Shown: in pieces, positions 45,996 through 56,819 of the stretch
How positions within the stretch are numbered: the first letter of the stretch is position 1
Layout of the letters: each line of letters starts with the position of its first letter
Source: Eucriotettix oculatus
Taxonomy: Eukaryota; Arthropoda; Insecta; Orthoptera; Tetrigidae
Direction: 5' to 3'
Length of the DNA stretch: 64,000 nucleotides
Assembly: GCA_034510155.1 (NCBI GenBank)
Contig: CM067377.1
Span: 135,007,041 to 135,071,040 of the forward strand
Position numbers and translations under genes: made by a program
The notes under the pieces: generated by a model
The model's database searches: none
Seen by the model: only the letters and a program-made list of their open reading frames with translations
What the model was told of the DNA's origin: nothing

Positions 45996-46690
45996 TCTAT
46001 ACCAATAAATAAATTTCAAGTGTGTCTATCTGTCTGTCCGTATGCTTGTTTTGAATGGGCTCCGAAACGGCTCAACAGATTTCAAAGAAAATTTGAGGGT
46101 TTAAAAAAGGAGTTTTAATTCTTTATTCGGGCATATTTAATTTAGATATATTGCATACGATATTTATATAAATAAAAATATTAATTCTATGGGTAGATTT
46201 CTTGGAATTCCTGCGCAAAATCCGGCGTGTAAACTGACTGCGAGTTATAAGTCCTATTACGCGTTCCTATATCATTCACCCCACTTACTATCTATTGTTG
46301 TAGCAGGCCAAGGAAAAATGAACTTCATTGGATCGTCGATACGATGTATACATAAATTGGTTTTATTTCTCGCGCCAGGTAAATTTTAAAATTTAGTAAT
46401 TGCTAATATGAAAATAAAAAGGAAACTGTTGATTGTGGTGTCGAAACCGGTGTAATGCGAGTCACAGTGTTACATTATGATCTTTAATATGTGATTTAAG
46501 TAAAAATTTAACCATTAAGTGGGGGAAATTTTTTATTCTGTAAGAATAAAGAAAATATATTTATTCCTGCTAATTGTACCGGGGGTATTTTGGACTCTTG
46601 AGATTCTGGGAGTATATTTGAGGTTCATATTGTGACGTTTTCGATGTCAGTTTAGTTGTATGTTGACCAAGAAAGTTATATAATAAAATA
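45996..46690 (+). mobile_element. Helitron-family copy with clean 5' end
   Basis: It starts TCTATACCAATAAATAAATT after an A. It carries GGCTCCGAAACGGCTCAACA and GCGTTCCTATATCATTCACC, then GGATCGTCGATACGATGTAT (shared with 62230 and, inverted, 19780). It ends in the TGTCGAAACCGG...GTGACGTTTTCGATG block shared with 30430-30640. This copy links the different pieces of the family in one order. No 3' hairpin was found, so the right end is approximate. Confidence 0.6.
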
Positions 46691-47955
46691 GACAATCTCA
46701 GAAAATATAAGTATAATCTATTTTAAAAGCAGAAAACTGTAATATTAACTAAATATGTTTATCCTTGTATAGTTATTATTGTAATATAAACAATCCACAA
46801 TGGAAAATAAGATATGAAATAATTTTATTAATATGTCACAAGGTGAAACCCCAAAGACAGTATAAAAGTTGTATTCGAATTATAATATATATATATATAT
46901 TATATTTAATTTTTCTGACTTATTGCTATTTTTTTTCTTTATATACATGAATCTAATACAGTGCAGTGCTTTATAAAATACCTCCCAATAGGACAAATAT
47001 GTAAATACAGAAATGGTAAAAAATGCAACCCTTTATTAGTATCTCTGCCTTTCTTCTCTTTCCATATGAAAACAACCTCTTGCAAGTTCAAAGTTATAGA
47101 ACGTAGCCTGCACGCTACAAAGGTCGATGGCCTACATTACGAATCATATTGAGAACTTAAAAATTATTGTGCAATAATTTTTTTAAAATTAAGTTATTTA
47201 TTTTTCTGGCTTTTATGATTGATATAATTCAATGTGTGTTAACCTGAAAAATAGTTTCTAGGAATATATATTTTGTAAATCCGGATTTCTCAAAGTTTTC
47301 CATCTCACTGCCGAGGTTGAAAATTTAGTTAATAGCCCAATATAGACTGCATGAGTTTCAAATGAAATTGCTTTCTTATTAAAGAAGTAGATATTCCTAG
47401 AAAAATACTACGCTGATTTTATGACAATGCACAATATTTTCGTACTAAAATAAAATACCTTCATCGCTTAGCAACGCTCAAGAGAAACATTATTTCTGTT
47501 CTACGCTTGGGTAATTACCTCGATGAACCTACAATATTGAAACTGTTTAATTTATAATAAGATAAAAAGTAATTATCAGCATTTAATTACAACTCAATTG
47601 CGCACATTTTTTATGGAATAAAATTATTGGCTTCCACTTAAATGATTCATATTGGATTTATTATACGAAGCACTCATTTTTTCCCCCAAGAACTGATAAC
47701 GGAATACGTGGAACGCTTAAATGGATAACTTATCGTTTCGCGCGATGGAGAGATAAAATGTTTAAGTAGCTAAATAAAGAAACGGAATACTTCGTTTTCG
47801 GGTTTACTGTCATGGAAAAAAATGTTTTGTTTGAGAAATAAAATAGTAAGTAGCAGTATTGTCTACTTATACACGAAGTACGATTTTTTTACAGAAGATA
47901 TTTTTAAAATCCACCGTATTGTATCTTTTTATGCTAACTTTTATGCCCCCGCAAG
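46691..47955. other. AT-rich non-coding stretch
   Basis: Contains a short (TA)n run at about 46886-46900. Frames are short and unrecognised. Confidence 0.5.
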
Positions 47956-48012
47956 AGACCTTGAGAAAGAGAGAGAGCGAAATAGAGAGAGAGAAAGAAA
48001 GAGAGAGATAGA
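47956..48012 (+). repeat. (GA)n-rich simple repeat
   Basis: A purine tract of GAGAGA and GAAA units about 55 bases long. Confidence 0.9.
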
Positions 48013-48619
48013 CACCTGTTAGAAGTAATATTAAATTAATGGATTGTAGTTCTAGAAAAGTTGCAGGTGAAACAATGCCGCGGTAAAAACAATATTAGGG
48101 GCGTTCTTTACAGAAAAAACATAATAAATCGTTGCAGAAAATACGTTTAGATCAATAAAAATCCTGATATTTATTTTTTGATCACTTTAAATAATCAAGG
48201 ACTTGCGAAACATTTTCGCTTTGAAGACTCCCTGACGGCGCGAAATAATATGTTCCTGGCATAGGTTTGAAGTACCCCTCGTCCCCCTTTCCACTTCTTC
48301 GCATCCCCGCACGCAATCATACGCACAAGCCTTTCAAATACACTGTGACTCAAAAGTCGTGACATACCTCAGGCACTTTCCGCCGGCTCGCAATCTCTTT
48401 CCTACCGTGATTCAGTTCCGTGCTATTTCATCGTTCACTGGCAACATAATGCACACACACACATTATTAGTCTCTACTGTTATTGGGTCGTTAAAATGGG
48501 TTGTTGTTCACGGCTCGAAACGCGGGAACTTTAATAAACAAATTACTATATCGTCGATATGAAATAATATTAAATTTTTTAGCGAGTATGACGCACACAA
48601 AAAAGAATCACTCCAAACA
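48013..48619. other. Non-coding approach to the CpG-rich block
   Basis: Composition shifts from AT-rich to pyrimidine- and GC-richer from about 48230. A short CACACACACAC run is at 48453. No gene is recognised. Confidence 0.4.
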
Positions 48620-48960
48620 GGCTATAAAATGATGATTCTCACTTTTTGCCGCCGGTGCCACGCAAGTGGGGGTTCCGTAATGACAGTTTGAGCGTAGGAG
48701 CGTCGCGACGCCGCCAGCGAACAGTCGACCCCCGCGCCTCGGCGGGAAACAAGTGACTGGCGCAAAGAGGCAAAGAGCGTACGCCGTAGACACGCCACTC
48801 GCGCAGCCATTGATTCGCCCGCATGAGTCGACGGAGACGGCTCTGGCCATAATCGGCCTTCCACCGCCGTATCGAACCGAACCGAACCGAAGCGTTAGTT
48901 CCTTCCCACCTCCCGCCTATAAATACTAAATTCATTACACTTGCTTTTCCCTCTGACACT
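48620..48960 (+). promoter_or_regulatory. CpG-rich block with TATA box (candidate promoter)
   Basis: The 300 bases around 48650-48900 are by far the most CpG-dense in the window, with GTCGCGACGCCGCC and CCCGCGCCTCGGCGGG. A short tandem CGAACCGAACCGAACCGAAG lies at 48874. At 48918-48925 stands TATAAATA, an excellent TATA box, preceded by CCTCCCGCC. Transcription would start near 48950 and run to the right. Three minus-strand frames overlap the block, probably because GC-rich DNA lacks stops. No obvious coding exon follows within the first few hundred bases. Confidence 0.4.
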
Positions 48961-49389
48961 TCGTCTACGCCACTTGCTTTAGAATCCCCTGTAAATAGGA
49001 CACGTTGGTGAGAGTGAGAGGTCTCTGGACTGAATTCTTCCTGAAGACGAAATGAGTTTCCTAATTGTGTCGTCAGATATAAATATGTTTTACACCACAA
49101 TCTTCGCGTTCCTTGTTTTTTATAAAACTGCAGTTGCCACTCGTAAGGTGTTTAGGTTACGAGTTTCCAAGCAACAATTTTTATTACGCTAACTACGTAA
49201 ACTACGTCCAGATACGTTTCGATTGCAGTGCTCTCAATTTATTCGTTTATTAACGTTATTTTAATTATCTAACCATCTTTCTTTATACCAACCAACGTAG
49301 AAACCTATTTCATAATTTATAGTCTAATTTACTTTTTTTGAATTCGCCCTATTCTCTATTTGCGTTTTTAGAAGTTTAATCATCTCCTC

Positions 49390-49930
49390 TACTTTTTATC
49401 CTCCACTATTTTTAATCTGACTTCTCTGACGTAGAAAAAACACTTCGTCTCAAAGCGCCGGAGGCAAGAGACGTTTGTCTCTGCGTTCCAGAAATTTGGT
49501 AGTGAGGAGTCCGAGTTGGGCTTCGAAATATTTTTACGAAGTTTGCGCTTAGCAAGGCGGTCCACCAGTCTGTTTTTGCTAGGCAAGTTTAGCACTGAGC
49601 ATCCGACACCTCAATACGTCCCTGCCACCGAGCGTTAGTGACATCGCGAACCAGAGCCTCTCTGAAATCCAAGCGGGAACTCCAGGAACCTGACTTCAAC
49701 ATCCACGATTGTGTCGATTCAGGCGATTTATTGGGACGCTTCATCACGTCAGTATTCAGTTGAAATCCTTCCTGAACATGAATCAGAGAGTTGATGACCA
49801 ATTGTGTACATTTTGGTTAAAGTCAGCCGTGATCAAGGCGTATACCGCCCTCAGCCGATTACGATTATTGGCAGCGATCAGTAGGGTAAAAATAGGAAAA
49901 CCACTTTAATTATTGCTTTTATCATAGGTC
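49390..49930 (-). pseudogene. Possible piggyBac-like transposase C-terminal remnant
   Basis: Minus-strand frames give GFPIFTLLIAANN (about 49905), then after a shift LIHVQEGFQLNTDV (about 49780) and WSSRLDFREALVRDV (about 49680). The pattern of an FPIFT-type segment followed by an LDFR segment resembles the C-terminal core of piggyBac-like transposases. The catalytic Asp residues are not seen, and the conserved Cys cluster is not convincing. This is a weak call; an unknown gene fragment or another repeat is possible. Confidence 0.25.
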
Positions 49931-51740
49931 ATCTTGCATATTATTGTAATTAAGATCGCACACCACGACTTCAGAAGAGGGAAGAGTGCATTTCTAAATA
50001 GCATTACATCTCGATAAATTCTCTCTCGCTGAAGATTCTCAGTTCATGTAAATGATATTTGAGTTCAAGTTATTTGTGTCCTGACGAATTCTTTTCATTG
50101 TATATAAATTGTAGCCAGTTAACCCAAAAAAATTGTTTGAATCCTGTGGTTAGTTTTTACGGTTAATGATCGGCGTGTAATATCCATCGACCCATAGTTA
50201 AGGGTCGCTCTGACCTGTCATAAAATGGGCGAAAAACTTAAATTACGTTAAATATTCTTAAATTAAAAATTCATACTACTCGTAACACAGTTTTCGCCGT
50301 CAAAGATAAAGATGAATTTCTTTGGGTGTTATTGAATATTTATATTGAAAAGGTTAGGGGGGCAATTGGAAGAGATTGAGGTTTATCCTGTTCAAGTGAA
50401 TACGTAGCATATGCAAATCCTGTAATGAGGTTGTTACACTGATTGAAATTGGCTCTTTGGAGGATGTGAAGGAGTGCAATTATTGGAAATTATAGAGGAT
50501 AACGGAATACAAATCTCCTGTTTGATACGCAGCAACATTAATGTATATGCCTACGCATTTGGGCGGGGAAAAGAATAAAAGCTTGATAGGAGCGTTTCGT
50601 TTCGTTTACATGGGGGGGGGGGGGGATTGGAAATCATTTCATTAATTAAATTAAATGGATAAGAATCATCAGCTACACATGTACGTAAATACATTAATTT
50701 AGTAAAATACAACTTTCCTACGTCGTATAATTTTTGTTCGTAATTTTCAATTTTAAATAAGTCCGAAACAATTTAAGTTCCTTAATCGCAAAGAGGCCTA
50801 CAGCAACGCATACATAATTTGAATTTAATTAAAGTCAGATACGATGTACGGAAATTATTTAGAGGCACAGTCTCTTCTGTGCTTCTGCTGTTGCAGGCGG
50901 ACGAAATTGAGTCGGATGAATGAAACGTTTTGTGAAAATTAAATTGACCTGAGGCATACGAGCTAAGTTTCGAGAAGAAATTGTTGTGGGATTCCACCCA
51001 AAAGAAAATGAATTTGTTCGCAAGTGCTTGCAGCCAAAGTAAAATGGGTAATTTATTTTTCTAGCTAAGCCACAAGTCGAGTAGGATTCTAGCTGTGTTC
51101 TAAGGAGATACAGATCAAGAGAAACTAAATAAGAACAAATAATAAACAAAAAACTGCTGAAAGTTGTATACTTTTGATTAGATTCCTTCAACTGATGCAC
51201 AAATTACACCGAGAATTGTAAATACTTAACTATAATTCACAAAGAAAGTAATTTAAATAATAAAATATTGACACAGCGAACCACCTTAAAGTTCAACTGA
51301 CGGTTATTAATGAGCAAATAAATCAAATGCCTCTACTCTAGATTATTATCACATAGAAAGCGGCCCAAATTAATAGATTTAAGTAAGGTTTCTCTTAAAA
51401 CTGTTCAATTCTTCGCATTTAACATTAATTTAAGACTTAATTTTCACAACTGTCTTAATTACTCATTAAATGTTTTATTTATATAGAGCGCTTCGTGTAA
51501 CCCGCTCTGTTTCCTCAGTGGAAGAATAATGGAAGAAATACAATTTACGCCTTTGTTATCGAGTATTGATCGCATTTCCAATTATAAATTTTGCGGGAAA
51601 ACAATTATTGTGGCAAATATGATAGAGAAGTGACGAAATTATGTGACACGTTTTTCTACGCAGATTCAGTGTGTGCTATAGATTTGTGAAATTGTGGTGT
51701 AGTGTAATTAGCTTTGTTATTTTTAACCACTTGTCTTGTG
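49931..51740. other. AT-rich non-coding with a 14-G run at 50612-50625
   Basis: Frames on the minus strand at 50782-51200 are unrecognised. The poly-G run is the only clear simple repeat. Confidence 0.5.
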
Positions 51741-52225
51741 AGATGAATTTTGCTGACTATAAATATTCAACTGCGTAACAAGATAATTATTGAACTCTCC
51801 ATGGACATGTTTTACTTTTATAATATTTACATTATAATGGAACTAAGTTTCCGCTATTGGCGATTGGTACAGTTATTTTTGGTTGTAGCAGGTACAGATG
51901 ACGGTGTTTTAGAGCAAGTTTTGGCACGAGTTTCCTCGGCACTGCGGCGGTGCTCACGACTGCCGGAATAACGACTGCTTCCGGTGTCACGCCACGACTC
52001 TCTGTTCCGACTTCCGGTGCGCATCTGTCAAGGCCCGTCTACAGCACTCACATTTCAATGGCCCTCCCCGACAATTCTCAGAAACCCCTCCAGACTAAGC
52101 TACTTTTCCCCCCCATTCTAAACTTACATTATTCAAAAATGACGCCTCGGCACTTAAAACGCCAATCATTCCTTTTGTTTTCGTGCACATCAGACACACG
52201 CAGTGCTAAATTCGGTCTTTAAACT
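51741..52225 (+). other. GC-richer patch with candidate exon-like ORFs
   Basis: A plus-strand frame contains MELSFRYWRLVQLFLVVAG (51838), which reads like a signal peptide, and ends at 51971. Just after the hydrophobic part lies GCAG|GTACAG (about 51889), a fair splice-donor match. The next 200 bases are CpG-richer and contain a second frame of 90 codons without a Met start. This could be a first exon for a secreted protein, but nothing proves transcription. No family is recognised. Confidence 0.2.
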
Positions 52226-52589
52226 TATCGTAATCACCATATCCGTATTTTTAAATCAACAATTCGAAAACTGTTTTATAAATTCGTTTACCTGTGGGTC
52301 AACGTTTACACTCAACGTCAATCATCGTGTAAGCTAGTCTCCTTACACGGCTGGAATGATTAAGTTGTTGTAGTACTCATTCCTTAGACTAGTCTGATGC
52401 AAATCTCCACGCTAACCTCCTCTGACCAAGCCTTTTCATTTCTATATAGCTACCACATTCTACATCCTCTATTTCCATCCTTTGCACCCTTCATCTGTTC
52501 TTAACCCACACACTTCCCTCGAATATTAATTTACAAGACCCTCAACATTCAAAACGTGGCATATTCATCTATCCCTTCTCTCGTTCAAA
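52226..52589. other. Non-coding stretch
   Basis: Pyrimidine-rich sequence leading into the LINE fragment. Nothing recognised. Confidence 0.4.
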
Positions 52590-53640
52590 GTCCTCCATAT
52601 TGTTCTCTCTTCTCGTATTCTGCTTAGAATTTCCTGGTTAGTTATTCTTTCCACTCATTTGATTTTCAGCATTCATCTACAGCACCACATTTAAAAAATT
52701 TCCATTCTTTTCCGTTTTACAAGTCCTCATTTCACACCCATTTAACGCCACACTCCATAGGAACATTTTTAGTAATGATTTCCCAATATTCACAATTATA
52801 TTAGCCGTAAGTAAATTCTTCTTCCTAGCGAAAGCCTTCCTTGCCTGTGCTATCCTGCTTTTTATGTCTACTGTACTTCTACCATCCCTAGTTATTATGC
52901 TTCCCAAGTAACTTCAGACAATTTTTTTCTTCGCAATATAACGCCCTTTGTTATTCCACTGTTTCCCGTACTACATTCCATTATCTTGGTTTTCCCTCTA
53001 TTAATAATCATGTTGTGCTTTTTCTCCAGGACCACGTTCGTGCCATTTATTATGTTTTCCAAGTCTTCTTCTGACTCCCCTAATACTACAATATCATCGG
53101 CAAAGCGTAGGGTTTTTATTTCTTCTCCTTGCAGTGTTCTTTATTTTCCATATTCCTTTTCAACTTTCTTCATCGCATGTTCTATATATAAGTTAAACAG
53201 CATGGGCGTCAGACTGCATCCTTGTCTTACTCCTTTCTTGATTTCCGTTTTCTTTTCTTGAACTTCAATTGTAATTACTGCTGCCTGCCTTCTGTACAGA
53301 TTATTAATAACTCATCTTTCTCGATATTTCAATCCTGTTTCTTTTAAAGCCCTTATAATGTGTTCCAGTTTACATTATTAAAGGCTTTTTCTAAATCTAC
53401 AAATGCCATGAACGTAGACCTGTTTTTTATCCGGTCTTATATAATAAGACGCATGGGTCAATATTGCTTTCTATTTGTCGATCCACCCTCCTATATACTG
53501 TTTTAGTTAATATTTTGCACGCATGAAATACTAAACTAATTGTCCTGTGCTCTTCGCACCTATCAGCCGCAGTCTTCTTGAATAATTACACACTTAATAT
53601 CCTGGTGAGACCAACTTTGTTAGTCATATCTGATTCAGCC
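52590..53640 (-). pseudogene. LINE reverse transcriptase remnant (family 1, copy 3, longest)
   Basis: On the minus strand, from right to left, the frames give ADRCEEHRTISLVFHACKIL, then FMAFVDLEKAFNNVNWN (RT motif A with its Asp). They continue with GVRQGCSLTPMLFNLYIE (motif B region), LRFADDIVVLGESEEDLE (motif C with FADD intact), NRGKTKIMEC, GSIITRDGRSTVDIKSR and SVALNGCEMRT. Order and spacing match a non-LTR reverse transcriptase of RTE-like type. Frameshifts interrupt it at several places, so it is not functional, though the catalytic Asp residues survive. The endonuclease domain is missing. Confidence 0.9.
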
Positions 53641-53742
53641 TTATCTTTGTTCTATAAATATAATCACTCGGCCATTTCTAGTCTTCTTTTGTTTTAATAA
53701 TGTTAGTTTTCTGCTAATTCAACACTGATTATTATATAAATA

Positions 53743-53830
53743 CAGTGGAACCCGTCTATAACGATAGGGATGGGGTCTTCTGATTTGCTCGTAATAATCG
53801 GGGTTCGTTATATTAGGGGTTTTGCTTTTA
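53743..53830 (+). repeat. Solitary pogo/Tigger-type terminal inverted repeat
   Basis: After a TA, CAGTGGAACCCGTCTATAAC is followed by CTCGTAATAATCGGGGTTCG and TTATATTAGGGGTTTT. This wording and the TA flank are typical of the ends of pogo/Tigger-like transposons. No matching end and no transposase were found to the right, so this looks like a single left end. Confidence 0.6.
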
Positions 53831-54169
53831 TTTGAAGAAATTGTTCATAAAAATTACAGAATATATTCTTATCATCATAAATAATTAATGTTACATGGCA
53901 TATTTATACTAAACTGAAACATAAAATGTTCATATAAAAAAAATCCCCACAAATGATTCTGTCAAGTTAGAACCTTCAATAGGTAGGTCGCAACTACGTT
54001 CAATTCAGGGTTCGCATACGTGGGCCCATTATGAAAAAACAGACTGGACTCACTTGAAAATGACTCGGGGTAATCCATAGTGTGGTGTTCCTTAATTTTT
54101 TAGTGACATTGAAAATCTTCTATCTCATGAAATTGGTCAAAACAAACAAATAAAGTACAGGGAACGAAC

Positions 54170-54620
54170 ACTTGGTTATGGTTCTTACACTTCGGCAGAC
54201 TTCATGATATAATTAAACATATGAGTAGTACATGTGCCACAAAGGGCGTCAACGGAAGCAAGAACAAAGTCGTTACAAAGTTGAGGTTGAATCATAGATA
54301 TGACTAAGAGAGTTGGTGTCACTTTGAACATTAAGTGTGCAGTTGTTCATTTTAATATATATCATTTCATAAATTAGTCTGACGTGAATCTGTTTTCTAT
54401 ATCAAGTATTTTCACATTATCCCAGTTGAATGAATGATGGGTAGTAAACATGTGTTTAGTAATTATATTATGTTTAATTACATGGAGCTATAAATTAGAA
54501 CTATGGTCCTTGATTCTGGTCTTCGTTTGGCCGATGTACTTCGCATCACAATTGTTGCATTGAACTTTGTATACAACACAATGTTTGAACCCTATTTCAA
54601 GAATATTTCTATTTTTGATG
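54170..54620 (-). pseudogene. Penelope-like element: GIY-YIG endonuclease remnant, copy 2
   Basis: On the minus strand CVVYKVQCNNCDAKYIGQTK then TRIKDHSSN gives the GIY-YIG core with an intact CxxC pair and YIGQT. It is followed by HHSFNWDNVKILDIENRF and, after a shift, MIYIKMNNCTLNVQSDTNSL. These are the endonuclease and C-terminal blocks of Penelope-like elements. A linker reading RNILEIGFKH precedes it. The reverse transcriptase is absent. Stops and one frameshift show decay. It is better preserved than the 41-kb copy. Confidence 0.85.
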
Positions 54621-56330
54621 ATACGTAAGTAAAATACTAAATTTACTCAACAAGTGGTTACGTTTTGAATGCAATGGTTCTAAACAGGTTAAAATTATAG
54701 AAATTTGTCAATTGACTTCAACTTTCTTCCGTGGAATAAAGCATCTAAGTTTTGTTATTTAAAATTTTAAACATTATACACATTAATGAAATTAAGTCAC
54801 TTCAATTATTTTTAAATATATATAAAGGAAATTACATAAACACCTGAAACAATAAAATGTATTTAAAAATTTAACTATTTTACTAACACATTATAATAGT
54901 CACTTACTCAGTTAAAGATAAAGGTATATCATACGGATATATTTATGTAAACAATTCAAATGAACTATATAAATGAAAATAAAATTTCTAACTACATCAA
55001 AATTTTAGAAATATAAGATTTGGCATGTAAAAATTTGTAATTTTGCTTTTCAACGCCTGGCTTATATGCCACTTTATTCCATATCAATCCAAACATTGCA
55101 AAAATCTTCCAATAGAAGCTGAAGAAGCTGGAGCTGAAGGAAGAGCATGCATAAAATCATAAATCTCGAGATAACTTCTATCTCTTTTCTTATAATTTGC
55201 CACCATTTTAAAAATAAAAGTGAAGTATAGGAGATTCTTTTCTTGGTTTCAAAGAAAAAAACGCAGAAAGGATTTGTTGTTTCAAACTGCTACTGTGATT
55301 TCATATTACAGTAATTTCGAATGCAGCACACTAGGTATGATGTATTTTTCTATTTTACTTTCTTCTTTATTATGCATTTAAACATTCTACTCGTATTAAA
55401 CATTAAATTTCAAATTAATTTTTTTGGGCAAATCAAATTAATTTGTAAGAAACCCTGGTATTTAAATAATTTAAATTCATATGACTTATACAATTTCTAA
55501 TTCGTAAGTAGCATCACAATTATATATACATTTTACTGTATAGTATACATAATATATGAGCAATATAGCACACATACTATCCAATAACATATCTCTTATT
55601 ATATATAAATTATAAAATAAAATAAAAAACATACACTTACATAGTTTTAGAAAAAAAAATACTCCGGAAAATTTCTTAGTATTTATCACAACGGAATTTC
55701 ATTAAGAAGATCGTAGACATGTTTACTTCTAGTTATTTTGTTATGCATACAAATTAATTAATCATTATTTTCACTCCTTGGCTCTATTTAATAATACCAT
55801 CTTCTCGTCTACTCATTGCAATTTTTATATTTTTAAAATAATAAGTCACTACTCTGTATTGCTCACGAGCAGTTAAAATAAGGTTTCAAAAATTCCACCA
55901 TTTAGTCTCAAGATAGTTCACAGTATTTTAATTTCAATAACAACCTCCTTATTAATATATATATAAAACAAAATAGTTTCATCGAAACTGTTTCTTGTGA
56001 ATAGCGAACAAGACAAGGATTAAGGGCGTTCGTCATATTTATGGTAGTGGGACTATTAAATTACTATGAACTTCCTTACTGTTCTGTACTACAACAAATT
56101 TTTAATCAATATCAGTCCAAAAAATAACGAAGCGTGACTGGCAGACAGGAATGCTGATAGAAACGGTGTGGAATCCCACGATGCGTGAAACGAAAAGATA
56201 AACTAAAACAAATCGAATATAAGCAAAGTACAGAAAGTTATATTATTAGATTACATTAGCAACTCATGGTAGGCTCGTTGTCACGTATTATATATATCAT
56301 GAAAATGATATTGGCAGGTTAATTAAAACA
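54621..56330. other. AT-rich non-coding stretch
   Basis: Very AT-rich, with short lysine- and isoleucine-rich chance frames. Nothing recognised. Confidence 0.5.
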
Positions 56331-56413
56331 ATTAATGACAGGAAGGAGAGACAGAAAGCTGGTGCTTGCCGTCTGTGAACTTCGGGCAAGTCACTCTCTT
56401 TCCTGTCATTAAT
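56331..56413. repeat. Hairpin with two stems
   Basis: ATTAATGACAGGAAGGAGAG at 56331 pairs with CTCTCTTTCCTGTCATTAAT ending at 56413, with one mismatch. Inside, CTTGCC (about 56365) pairs with GGCAAG (about 56385). No coding sequence overlaps it. Confidence 0.8.
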
Positions 56414-56819
56414 AATATATATTGTGATGAAGTAAATACGAACAATTGTTAATGTCAAGTTACTTAGAGATACAATATTTTTTTTATTGTATAATCAGGA
56501 AATGCAGTGATGATATTTAAGTAATTAAAAGAATTCCTCAATTCAATTAAGTTCTTGACTTTTTTGAATTGTTGGAACAGAAATTACTATTGCGAAATGG
56601 CAATTAATTACGACAAGCACTGTACTATTGGTTTCAACGGTGAGTTCATCATTTAAAGTTACGTCATCCGTGATATTTGGAAAATGTTATAAGTTTTATT
56701 TTTCTGAGAACATAGTATGTTTTATATATATTATAATCATACAAAATATTTTCATATTCATTCTTGTCCAACTAACTATTGCATTCAATATCCCTTCTGC
56801 CAGTATTGTCTAAAGTTTA
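56414..56819. other. AT-rich non-coding stretch
   Basis: One short hydrophobic frame at 56628-56813 looks like chance in AT-rich DNA. Confidence 0.4.

Noticed and set aside
48639..49100. 153-codon minus-strand open frame and two overlapping 80-codon frames
   Set aside because: They coincide with the CpG-rich block where stop codons are rare in every frame. The peptides are Arg- and Ala-rich without motifs.
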